Notes under the pieces: model-generated
What the model was told of the DNA's origin: nothing
The model's input: only the letters and a program-made list of their open reading frames with translations
Database searches by the model: none
Made by a program: the position numbers and the translations under genes
Shown: in pieces, positions 31,994 to 41,041 of the stretch
How the letters are laid out: each line of letters starts with the position of its first letter
Position numbering within the stretch: position 1 is the first letter of the stretch
Origin: Enteractinococcus coprophilus
GTDB lineage: Bacteria; Actinomycetota; Actinomycetes; Actinomycetales; Micrococcaceae
NCBI RefSeq assembly: GCF_006716305.1
Contig: NZ_VFOU01000002.1
Coordinates: forward strand, 620,001-684,000
Reading direction: 5' to 3'
DNA: 64,000 nucleotides

Positions 31994-32989
31994 ATGACTC
32001 AAATTCCCGTAGAACTCCCAGAAAACATGCACGCGGCCGTTGTCACTCATGCTGGCGGCCCAGAGAACTTCGAGTGGCGAGAAGTTCCGGTGCCGACCCC
32101 AAGTGCCGGCCAAGTCCTCGTAGAAACAGCAGCTGCGGGCCTCAACTTTATTGAAACTTACCAGCGGTCGGGCCTCTACGATGTTCAATACCCATTCATC
32201 CCCGGTTCAGAAGCTTCCGGTACGGTCATTGCCGTTGGAGAAGACGTCGCCGACGTAGCGGTCGGCGATCGGGTCGCTACAGCTTCGGCGTCTGAGACCT
32301 ACGCGGAATTCTTCGTGGCACCGGCCGATAAACTCCTGCCCGTGCCAGACACGATAGACCTGGTCGAGGCCGCAGCAATTCCATTGCAGGGCATGACCGC
32401 ACACTATTTGTGCCGGTCAACGTTTGAAGTCAAGGATGGCCACAATGTGTTTGTGACCGCGGGCGCCGGCGGGGTGGGGCAACTGCTGATCCAAATGTGT
32501 AAGCACCTGGGTGCCAACGTCTATACGGTGGCTTCCTCGAAGGAAAAACGCCAGATTGCACTGGACGCTGGAGCCGATGACGTTTTCGATTATGACAACT
32601 TTGGCGAGAAGCTACGCGAGATCACCAATGGGGTCGGGGTGGATGTTGTGTATGACGGTGTAGGCGCCGACACTTTCGACACCTCGCTGAGTGCCGTGCG
32701 GACCCGCGGGATGATGGTGTTATTCGGTGCGGCTTCCGGCCCGGTGCCACCGTTTGATCTCCAGCGTCTCAATTCCAGCGGATCGCTATTTGTCACACGT
32801 CCAAGCCTGGCCTTCTATACGCTCACCGGTGATGAAGTCTCCTGGCGGGCCGGTGAGATTTTCGGCTGGCTTGCTGAAGGTGTCCTAAAACTCAGCGTTG
32901 ACGAACGCTTCGATCTCAAAGACGCTGCTGATGCTCATCGCGCACTGGAGTCGCGAGCCACAACCGGAAAAACTGTGCTCATTCCATAA
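31994..32989 (+). CDS. qor: Zinc-independent quinone oxidoreductase (QOR-type MDR protein)
   Basis: This 331-residue medium-chain dehydrogenase/reductase probably reduces quinones or alpha,beta-unsaturated ketones with NADPH. Seen are the Rossmann motif TAGAGGVGQLLIQMCKHLGA near residue 155, PGSEASGTV in the N-terminal domain and DVVYDGVGADTF. Zn-binding cysteines of alcohol dehydrogenases are absent. The ribosome binding site is weak. It is divergent from argC and ends at a strong terminator. Confidence 0.9.
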   Translation: MTQIPVELPENMHAAVVTHAGGPENFEWREVPVPTPSAGQVLVETAAAGLNFIETYQRSGLYDVQYPFIPGSEASGTVIAVGEDVADVAVGDRVATASASETYAEFFVAPADKLLPVPDTIDLVEAAAIPLQGMTAHYLCRSTFEVKDGHNVFVTAGAGGVGQLLIQMCKHLGANVYTVASSKEKRQIALDAGADDVFDYDNFGEKLREITNGVGVDVVYDGVGADTFDTSLSAVRTRGMMVLFGAASGPVPPFDLQRLNSSGSLFVTRPSLAFYTLTGDEVSWRAGEIFGWLAEGVLKLSVDERFDLKDAADAHRALESRATTGKTVLIP

Positions 32990-33009
32990 GCGGTACAGTG
33001 CTTCCGGCA

Positions 33010-33056
33010 CAAGGGGCAGGCGGGGTATTCGATACGAACACCTCGCCTGCCCCTTG
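33010..33056. terminator. Bidirectional terminator between qor and pheT operon
   Basis: Seventeen-base arms (CAAGGGGCAGGCGGGGT / ACCTCGCCTGCCCCTTG, one G-T pair) with a 13-nt loop lie between convergent genes; TCTTT follows on the plus strand. Confidence 0.9.
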
Positions 33057-33067
33057 TCTTTGGCGTA

Positions 33068-33214
33068 TTAGAGCAGCGACAGCACCGTGGTGCCGATCAT
33101 GCCGAAGACGACCAGTAAGGCGATGACCGAAACACCAAATTGTTTTCGGCGTCGTCGGGCGCGGTCGCGGTCGTTTTCAGGTACCGGATGATCCAATTCC
33201 CAGGGTTGGCTCAT
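33068..33214 (-). CDS. 48-aa single-pass membrane protein coupled to pheT
   Basis: This small gene begins MSQPWELDHPVPENDRD, continues with a basic patch (RARRRRKQF) and ends with one hydrophobic segment (GVSVIALLVVFGMIGTTVLS). Its ATG overlaps the pheT stop (ATGA), so it should be translated by coupling. The basic residues suggest N-in topology. Function unknown; it is a strong candidate for a real small protein because of the coupling and the typical membrane topology. Confidence 0.72.
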   Translation of the reverse strand: MSQPWELDHPVPENDRDRARRRRKQFGVSVIALLVVFGMIGTTVLSLL

Positions 33215-35769
33215 CGTAGAACGGCTCCGTGTTGTGCTTCGGCTGCCGCGATCGCAGCCAAGCGGGCTTCCGATGCTTCATCTGTGGTCAAGGTGCGGTC
33301 GGCTGCACGGAAGCGCAGATTAAAGGCCAAGGATTTCTTGCCCTCCTCGATTCCAGTTCCGGCATACACATCAAACAGTCCAATGTCTTCTAACAATTCA
33401 CCGGCTGCTTGTTGCAGGGTTTGCTGTACCTCCGCGGCCACGACATCGTGGTCCACGACCAGCGCTACGTCTTGATAGGTGGCCGGATAGGACACGACCG
33501 GCTGTGCTTCAACCACGTCGGGAGCCGCAGCAATCAAGGCATCCAGGTCCAGTTCCATCGCGGCGGTACGCTCGGGCAGATCCCAGTCTTCCAATAATTT
33601 CGGTAGCAATTCTCCTGCGTAACCAATGACTTCATCATGGACGACCAGTTCGGCCACCCGACCCGGGTGGAAACCATGGTGCGAGCCCTGGCGCACGCTC
33701 AGTTCCACTCCGGTCACATCAGCAATATCCATGGCTGCACCGATGGGATCCTGCCAGTCGTAGGCACGCGGGGTGTGATTCGGTCCTGGCGCCGAGTCAT
33801 GGCCGGTGAAGATCGCAGCAAGCCGATATGGCTGCGCTGGTATACCGGCTTCAATTTCTGCAAGTACCTCATCGGTGGGCCGGACGCCCAGCGGTGGGAT
33901 CGCTGCAGAACCGATCGTGTCACCCGGCAAGAATACCTTGCCTGTTTCAAACACTGTCAGGTCACGGAAGCCACGCGAGACGTTGCGGCGTGCGGTTTCC
34001 AACAGGCCTGGCAAAATCGTAGTGCGCAGCCACCCGAATTCAGCAGAAATCGGGTTCGCCAGTTTCACCATCCGTTGGGTTTGAGCCGTTTCTTCAGTCG
34101 GCGAGCCGAAGGTCCTGTTCTGGGCTTCGGATACGAATGGGTACGACAGGGTTTCAATGAGGCCCGCACCGGCTAGCGCGTCGGCAATCCGGCGACGCAT
34201 CCGTTGAGCCTTGGTGAGGCCGCGGCCTGGAGGGGGTACCGGCAGCGTAGCGGGAATGTGTGAGTAGCCGACCAATCGGGCGACTTCTTCCACGAGGTCT
34301 TCGGGGATATTCAAATCGGTGCGCCAAGATGGTGGGGTCACCACAAAGATGGTGGTCCCATCAGTGTCATCGCGCTGTTGCGAAACGTCCGCACCGAGAT
34401 CGCCTAATACCTGATTGACCTGTGCTTCGGGGTAGTCATAGCCCACCAACTGCGAGGGGTAATCAGCGCGCAACTGGACGGTTGGCATAACCGGTGGTTC
34501 CCCGACGTCGGTCACTCCGGCGTCAATGGTCCCCCCGGCAAGTTCCACGAGTAACTCGGCTGCACGTTGGGCTGCCTTATCTGCGATGTACCAGTCCACG
34601 CCGCGAGTATTGCGTTTGGAGGCTTCGGATGGCAGGCGATGACGGCGTTGGGTGCGGGATACCGAGATCGTATCGAAGTTTGCAGACTCGATCAGAACTG
34701 AGGTGGTGAAATCGCTGACCTCCGTCGCCAACCCACCCATGACACCGGCCATGCCGATCGCCCCAGATTCATCCGTAATCAACAGATCTTCGACATGAAG
34801 CTTGCGCGTCTTACCGTCGAGAGTTTCAAGGGTTTCGCCTTCGTGTGCACGTCGCACGACGATCTCGCCGGTGAGTTTGTCGGCATCGTAAAAGTGCAAG
34901 GGCTGGCCGAGCTCCAGCATTACGTAGTTTGAAATGTCAACCGGCAGACTCAGCGGACGGATCCCAGCCAGGCGCAGTCGGGCGCTCATCCACGACGGCG
35001 TGGTGGCTTTCGGGTCAATGTTGTTGACGCGTCGAGCGACGAAGCGGCTTACTCCAAGCTTCCCGTGGATCGGCGCAGTGTCTTCGAAGCGCACCGGCCA
35101 GCCTTGATCATTAGCCGGCGGCGCCTTGATCGCGCACGCCGGATCCGTGAACTCGGTTCTCGTAGCGTGGGCATATTCCCGGGCCACACCGCGCATCGAC
35201 AACACATAGCCACGGTCGGGTGTGACGTTAATTTCTGCGGCCTCATCATCCAGATGCAATAGTTGCAGCACGTCAGTGCCGATTTCCGGATCCAGGCCCC
35301 ATTTGGACAGCACCACAATGCCGTCATGAGCATCGCCGAGTCCGAGTTCAGATTCTGAGGCAATCATCCCGGCCGATGTGTGACCGTAGGTCTTGCGGGC
35401 CGAGATTTTGAAGTTCCCAGGGAGTACAGCACCGGGCATGGTGACGATTACTTTATCGCCGACCTCGAAGTTGTGGGCACCGCACACCACGCCCTGAACA
35501 CCGGAAGGGTCAATTCCTTTGCCGTCAAGTGTCTGGGGTTGCCCGTCGGGCACTACTTGGACGCGGCACCAGTTGATGGTCTTACCGTTGGAGTGTTGTT
35601 CCGGGGTCTTTTCCAAGACTTTGCCGACAACAATCGGGCCGGTGAGTTCAAAACCGTGAACGTCTTCTTCTTCTAACCCAACTTTGACCAGATCCGCTAA
35701 GAGATCTTCTGCGGTGGCATCTGCTGGGAGCTGCGTGTACTCACGCAACCATGACAATGGGATACGCAT
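33211..35769 (-). CDS. pheT: Phenylalanyl-tRNA synthetase beta subunit
   Basis: This 852-residue subunit forms a heterotetramer with PheS. Domains are readable in order: N-terminal MRIPLSWLREYTQLP, EMAP-like tRNA-binding domain (KVGLEEEDVHG to VCGAHNFEVGDKV), the B3/4 editing domain, B5, and a C-terminal FDX-ACB domain near VSYPATYQDVALVVDHDV. The ATG at 35769 follows the pheS stop by 7 nt; a longer upstream start would overlap pheS and lacks conservation. Confidence 0.97.
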   Translation of the reverse strand: MRIPLSWLREYTQLPADATAEDLLADLVKVGLEEEDVHGFELTGPIVVGKVLEKTPEQHSNGKTINWCRVQVVPDGQPQTLDGKGIDPSGVQGVVCGAHNFEVGDKVIVTMPGAVLPGNFKISARKTYGHTSAGMIASESELGLGDAHDGIVVLSKWGLDPEIGTDVLQLLHLDDEAAEINVTPDRGYVLSMRGVAREYAHATRTEFTDPACAIKAPPANDQGWPVRFEDTAPIHGKLGVSRFVARRVNNIDPKATTPSWMSARLRLAGIRPLSLPVDISNYVMLELGQPLHFYDADKLTGEIVVRRAHEGETLETLDGKTRKLHVEDLLITDESGAIGMAGVMGGLATEVSDFTTSVLIESANFDTISVSRTQRRHRLPSEASKRNTRGVDWYIADKAAQRAAELLVELAGGTIDAGVTDVGEPPVMPTVQLRADYPSQLVGYDYPEAQVNQVLGDLGADVSQQRDDTDGTTIFVVTPPSWRTDLNIPEDLVEEVARLVGYSHIPATLPVPPPGRGLTKAQRMRRRIADALAGAGLIETLSYPFVSEAQNRTFGSPTEETAQTQRMVKLANPISAEFGWLRTTILPGLLETARRNVSRGFRDLTVFETGKVFLPGDTIGSAAIPPLGVRPTDEVLAEIEAGIPAQPYRLAAIFTGHDSAPGPNHTPRAYDWQDPIGAAMDIADVTGVELSVRQGSHHGFHPGRVAELVVHDEVIGYAGELLPKLLEDWDLPERTAAMELDLDALIAAAPDVVEAQPVVSYPATYQDVALVVDHDVVAAEVQQTLQQAAGELLEDIGLFDVYAGTGIEEGKKSLAFNLRFRAADRTLTTDEASEARLAAIAAAEAQHGAVLR

Positions 35770-35776
35770 TGTGTGA

Positions 35777-36853
<1,077 letters not shown>

Positions 36854-36881
36854 TTAGTTCTAAAACTATGTGTTCACAACA

Positions 36882-36913
36882 ATGGGGTCGAAACCGGACG
36901 GTTTCGACCCCAT
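36882..36913 (-). terminator. Terminator after acyl-CoA synthetase gene
   Basis: A perfect 14-bp stem (ATGGGGTCGAAACC / GGTTTCGACCCCAT) with a 4-nt loop lies between the acyl-CoA synthetase stop and the pheS start, both on the minus strand, separating the two transcripts. Confidence 0.85.
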
Positions 36914-36959
36914 CTAGTCTAGGACGTGAAGTCAACGTGACCGAACTGTTGCCATTCTG

Positions 36960-38618
36960 CTACGCGTGAGCAGCCCAGAAGTCATCGATCACATCGCCTT
37001 GTTCTAATAAATCGAGGGCGACTGAACGCATTTCAACTTTGCGCACCTTGCCCGTCACGGTTGTGGGGAATTCGTCAACAATGTAAACGTACCGTGGGAT
37101 TTTGTATTTTGCTAGAGACCCGATGGAGAACTCTCGTAGTGCTTCGGCGGTGAGTTTTGGCGCTCCTTTGCGTAACCGAACCCACGCCATGAGTTCTTCA
37201 CCATACCGCTCATCTGGGACACCAATGATTTGAGCATCAATGATGTCAGGATGTGTATAGAGGAATTCTTCTATTTCTCGCGGGTAGATGTTTTCGCCGC
37301 CGCGAATCACCATGTCTTTCATTCGCCCGGTTACTTGGACATAACCGTTTTCATCCATGCGTGCGATATCCCCGGTGCGTAACCATCCGTCATCGCCAAG
37401 AACTTCGGCGGTTTTTTCTGGTTGATTCCAGTAGCCTCTCATGACCAGATAGCCGCGCGTACACAGCTCACCATCTGCGTTCATCGGTAGCGTCTCACCG
37501 GTGCCTGGGTCGATGATTTTGATTTCGGTATGCGGTGTCGGACGTCCCACAGTCGATGTTCTCAGGTGTAATTCATCATCGGGGCGAGTCTGCATCGAGA
37601 CCGGGGAGGTTTCGGTCATCCCGTAGCAGATCGTAACTTCTTCCATGTGCATCGTCTTGATAACTTGGCGCATGACCTCATCGGGGCACGGAGACCCTGC
37701 CATGATGCCGGTGCGCAACGACGACAGATCAAAGTCGCCGAGGTTCTCCAGTGCCAGTTCTGCAATGAACATCGTCGGCACACCATAAAGGGAGGTGCAA
37801 CGGTATTTTTCCACGGCAGCTAGCGTTTGTTCCGGATTGAAGGACGGGCCGGGGATCACCATGGTGGCACCGTGCGTTGTAGCTGCCAGATTTCCCATTA
37901 CCATGCCAAAGCAGTGGTAGTAGGGCACTGGAATGCAGATGCGATCCTGGTCGGTGTACCGGTTGGTCTCCCCAACGAAGAAGCCGTTGTTGAGGATGTT
38001 TCGGTGGGATAAGGTGGCACCTTTGGGAAATCCCGTGGTACCGGAGGTGTACTGAATGTTGATGGCATCAGTATTTTGTAGAGATGTGGCAATGGCGTCT
38101 AGGACCGCATTTTCGGGGTCAACCTCGAATACCGCGTCCCACGAGTCTGTATTCATTATGATGATGCGCTCAAGCGTGCCAAGTTCGTGTTGCGCGCGTT
38201 CAATCATGCGCGGATAATTCGCGGTGGGTATCTCTTCTGAGGCAATCAGCGTTGTGATGCCAGCTTGCTCCAGCACATAATTGAGCTCATGCTGACGGTA
38301 GGCGGGGTTGATGTTGACCATAATTGCGCCTAGTTCCGCGGTGGCGTATTGCACCATGACCCATTCCCACCGGTTCAGTGCCCAAATACCCACCCGTTCA
38401 CCGGCAGTCACTCCAGCGTTATGTAACCCCGTCGCAAGGCGACGGACGTCGCCATAGAACTGCTCATATGTCCACTGGCGATCCGCTGCGGCATCAATGA
38501 GCGCAATATTATGAGGAAATTGTGCCACGATCCTGGCTAAATTCGTGGAAATCGTCTCTTCAAGAAGCGGCACATCAACGGGACCGGCAGCGTAGGACTG
38601 GTTGCGTTGTTCTGTCAT
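36960..38618 (-). CDS. AMP-binding acyl-CoA synthetase (FadD35-like)
   Basis: This 552-residue ANL-superfamily ligase activates a carboxylic acid as acyl-AMP and then acyl-CoA. The P-loop YTSGTTGFPKGATLSHRN is near residue 200, WLRTGDIARMDENGYV is near 420, followed by GRMKDMVIRGGENIYPREIE and the C-terminal catalytic Lys in TVTGKVRKVEM. The ATG at 38618 has AGGAAG upstream. It follows the TetR gene on the same strand. In M. tuberculosis the equivalent gene (fadD35, Rv2505c) adjoins the leucine-catabolic genes, so activation of a short branched acid is plausible (inference). Confidence 0.88.
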   Translation of the reverse strand: MTEQRNQSYAAGPVDVPLLEETISTNLARIVAQFPHNIALIDAAADRQWTYEQFYGDVRRLATGLHNAGVTAGERVGIWALNRWEWVMVQYATAELGAIMVNINPAYRQHELNYVLEQAGITTLIASEEIPTANYPRMIERAQHELGTLERIIIMNTDSWDAVFEVDPENAVLDAIATSLQNTDAINIQYTSGTTGFPKGATLSHRNILNNGFFVGETNRYTDQDRICIPVPYYHCFGMVMGNLAATTHGATMVIPGPSFNPEQTLAAVEKYRCTSLYGVPTMFIAELALENLGDFDLSSLRTGIMAGSPCPDEVMRQVIKTMHMEEVTICYGMTETSPVSMQTRPDDELHLRTSTVGRPTPHTEIKIIDPGTGETLPMNADGELCTRGYLVMRGYWNQPEKTAEVLGDDGWLRTGDIARMDENGYVQVTGRMKDMVIRGGENIYPREIEEFLYTHPDIIDAQIIGVPDERYGEELMAWVRLRKGAPKLTAEALREFSIGSLAKYKIPRYVYIVDEFPTTVTGKVRKVEMRSVALDLLEQGDVIDDFWAAHA

Positions 38619-38655
38619 AACTATCTTCCTGTGGATCCGGGTGTCGCCCAACAAT

Positions 38656-38687
38656 CTAACAAATCGTGACTCGCGTCACCATGTTAG
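38656..38687. promoter_or_regulatory. Nested inverted repeat between TetR and acyl-CoA synthetase
   Basis: Outer arms CTAACA / TGTTAG (38656-38661, 38682-38687) enclose inner arms GTGAC / GTCAC. The structure overlaps the TetR stop and lies 38 nt before the synthetase start. It may be an operator, an attenuator or a transcript-stabilising structure. The motif differs from the repeat in the TetR/carboxylase intergenic region. Confidence 0.4.
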
Positions 38688-39346
38688 CGCTCTTCTTCCG
38701 GCTCATCGGGTGCCGCATAGAGTGCTTGCATCGCCATCTCCGGCAGCATATGTTTCAGGTACGCCAGAAAACTGCCGGTCTGCTTGCGTTTAGCGAGCCC
38801 GCGAAAGGAATGCCCGGTCGAGTTGATGAGACCAAAGACCGCGTGAGCGCGCACGGTCAGCTGGTCGGTGGTCTCCTGCGGATGGATACTTTGCAGCGCG
38901 CGGATCCAGATAGCGATAAACTCGCGCTGGGTACGGCGGATTTCTCGTTGTATCCGATCCTCAACCGAGGCCAAGTCGCGGTCCTGAACCCGGATAATCT
39001 CGGAAGAACTCAAAGCAAACTCAGTTTGCAGAGCAACGAGGCGCTGCAAACGTACAAGCACATCAGGACACTCCACCTCAATCTCGCGTCCGCTGCTCAG
39101 CAGGTGGTGGCTTGCTTGACCAATAAGCACTCCCAGCATGGCTTGTTTGGATTCAAAATGCCGGTATATCGCCTGCCCGGTGACACCCACCTCCGTACCT
39201 ATCTCGTCCAAGGAGACAGCAGCGAAGCCGCGGTCAGCAAACAGTCGTGCTGCCGCGGCAAGAAGTTGCTCGCGTCGCCTTGCTTTTTCCACCTGCCGCT
39301 GTGTTTTGGTCGTCTGACCAGATGGGTTTGTCTGAGTACTGGACAA
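38684..39346 (-). CDS. TetR-family regulator of the branched-chain acid island (BkaR-like)
   Basis: This 220-residue repressor has an N-terminal helix-turn-helix (ARLFADRGFAAVSLDEIGTE then VGVTGQAIYRHFESKQAML) and a ligand-binding helical C-terminus (ISHLL... to ALYAAPDEPEEER). The TTG at 39346 is preferred because GGAG lies 7 nt upstream; the TTG at 39352 is too close. It is divergent from the carboxylase operon with 82 nt between the starts, a layout typical of local TetR control. Position matches BkaR (Rv2506) in mycobacteria. Confidence 0.85.
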   Translation of the reverse strand: MSSTQTNPSGQTTKTQRQVEKARRREQLLAAAARLFADRGFAAVSLDEIGTEVGVTGQAIYRHFESKQAMLGVLIGQASHHLLSSGREIEVECPDVLVRLQRLVALQTEFALSSSEIIRVQDRDLASVEDRIQREIRRTQREFIAIWIRALQSIHPQETTDQLTVRAHAVFGLINSTGHSFRGLAKRKQTGSFLAYLKHMLPEMAMQALYAAPDEPEEER

Positions 39347-39372
39347 ATGCAATCTCCATCACTAATCTAAAC

Positions 39373-39396
39373 TTCAGTTAGTCAGCATAAACTGAA
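39373..39396. promoter_or_regulatory. Inverted repeat, candidate TetR operator
   Basis: TTCAGTT (39373-39379) and AACTGAA (39390-39396) are perfect 7-bp arms with a 10-nt spacer, midway between the divergent TetR and carboxylase genes. Size and position fit a TetR-dimer operator controlling both directions. The binding is inferred. Confidence 0.6.
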
Positions 39397-39428
39397 ATTA
39401 TTGCTGAGTCCATACCTTCAGGAGAAGT

Positions 39429-41036
39429 ATGCAACAGCTGATCACCCAGGTTGATGCCAACTCCGAGCAGTATCAGGCAAACTTTACTTATCACAACCAA
39501 TTGCGCGGAGAATTGCGCAACCGAATGGCGGAAGTAGCTCAAGGCGGCTCGGAACGCTCACGTCAGCGACACCTGGACCGCGGACGTTTACTCCCTCGCG
39601 AACGGGTACACCGCCTCCTAGACTCCGGCTCACCCTTTCTTGAAATCGGTTCACTGGCCGCTTTCGGGATGTATGACAACGATGCCCCGGCTGCAGGGCT
39701 GATCGCCGGTATCGGCATCGTCGAGGGCCGCTACGTAATGATCGTGTGTAATGACTCCACGGTTAAGGGCGGCACATATTATCCGATGACAGTCAAAAAA
39801 CATCTGCGCGCTCAAGAGATTGCGCTGGAGAATCGACTCCCGTGTCTCTACCTCGTGGATTCCGGTGGGGCGTTTTTGCCTCGTCAAGATGATGTCTTCC
39901 CGGATCGAGAGCACTTTGGAAGAATCTTCTACAATCAGTCCCAGTTGTCGTCCCGCGGGATCCCGCAGATTTCAGCCGTCCTTGGCTCGTCGACTGCTGG
40001 TGGCGCTTATGTTCCAGCCATGAGTGATGAGTCCGTAATTGTTCGCAATCAAGGTACCATCTTCTTAGGTGGCCCACCGCTTGTGAAAGCGGCTACCGGT
40101 GAGATCGTGACCTCAGAGGAACTTGGCGGCGCGGAAGTCCATACGTCTACCTCCGGAGTGGCCGATCATATCGCTGAGAACGACGACCATGCCCTCCAGA
40201 TCGTGCGCAATATCGTAGCGACCCTACCGTCCACGCCCCAGCGTATTTGGAACAAGATCGACGCAATTCAACCCGCTCACGACGCCGCAGAGATCGCTGG
40301 AATCCTACCGGTCGATCTCCACACCCCCTATGACGTTCGAGAAATTATTTCCCGAATCATTGATGCCACTAGTTTTCACGAATTCAAAGAAAATTACGGC
40401 ACAACACTGGTCACGGGATTTGCGCGCATTGATGGGCACCCGGTAGGCATCATCGCGAATAACGGCATCTTGTTTTCGGAATCTTCGCTCAAAGGAGCGC
40501 ACTTCATCGAACTGGCTGATCAGCGCGGCATCCCACTTTTGTTTTTACAAAATATCTCTGGGTTCATGGTGGGCAGGGATTATGAAGCCGGTGGCATCGC
40601 AAAAAACGGTGCCAAGATGGTGACTGCAGTATCCACAACCCGGGTCCCGAAAATCACGGTGATCATCGGCGGCTCCTTCGGTGCAGGTAACTACTCGATG
40701 TGTGGTCGCGCGTATTCACCGCGCTTTTTGTTCATGTGGCCCAATGCTCGAATCTCAGTCATGGGTCCGGATCAGGCGGCCGGTGTCCTGGCCACGGTAA
40801 AACGCGATCAGTATGAGGCAGCTGGTGAAGAATGGACCGAGCAAGAGGAAGCTGAATTTAAACAACCGATCTTGGATCGCTACAACGAACAAGGCTCTGC
40901 GTATTACTCCACAGCCAGACTTTGGGATGACGGCATTATAGAACCGCAGGACACCCGTCGCATTGTCGCTATGGCACTGGATGTGTGTTCCCGTACCCCG
41001 CTCACCGAGCCTCAATTTGGTCTTTTCCGGATGTGA
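39429..41036 (+). CDS. accD1: Acyl-CoA carboxylase beta subunit (methylcrotonyl-CoA type)
   Basis: This 535-residue carboxyltransferase subunit transfers CO2 from biotin to an acyl-CoA. It has the two carboxyltransferase domains typical of the family, with [20 protein letters not shown] and [16 protein letters not shown] as acyl-CoA/biotin oxyanion-hole regions. Length and the [20 protein letters not shown] segment fit methylcrotonyl-CoA carboxylase beta subunits (AccD1, Rv2502c-like). GGAGAAGT precedes the ATG. It is the first gene of the operon, 5 nt before the alpha subunit. Confidence 0.9.
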   Translation: MQQLITQVDANSEQYQANFTYHNQLRGELRNRMAEVAQGGSERSRQRHLDRGRLLPRERVHRLLDSGSPFLEIGSLAAFGMYDNDAPAAGLIAGIGIVEGRYVMIVCNDSTVKGGTYYPMTVKKHLRAQEIALENRLPCLYLVDSGGAFLPRQDDVFPDREHFGRIFYNQSQLSSRGIPQISAVLGSSTAGGAYVPAMSDESVIVRNQGTIFLGGPPLVKAATGEIVTSEELGGAEVHTSTSGVADHIAENDDHALQIVRNIVATLPSTPQRIWNKIDAIQPAHDAAEIAGILPVDLHTPYDVREIISRIIDATSFHEFKENYGTTLVTGFARIDGHPVGIIANNGILFSESSLKGAHFIELADQRGIPLLFLQNISGFMVGRDYEAGGIAKNGAKMVTAVSTTRVPKITVIIGGSFGAGNYSMCGRAYSPRFLFMWPNARISVMGPDQAAGVLATVKRDQYEAAGEEWTEQEEAEFKQPILDRYNEQGSAYYSTARLWDDGIIEPQDTRRIVAMALDVCSRTPLTEPQFGLFRM

Positions 41037-41041
41037 CTGCC

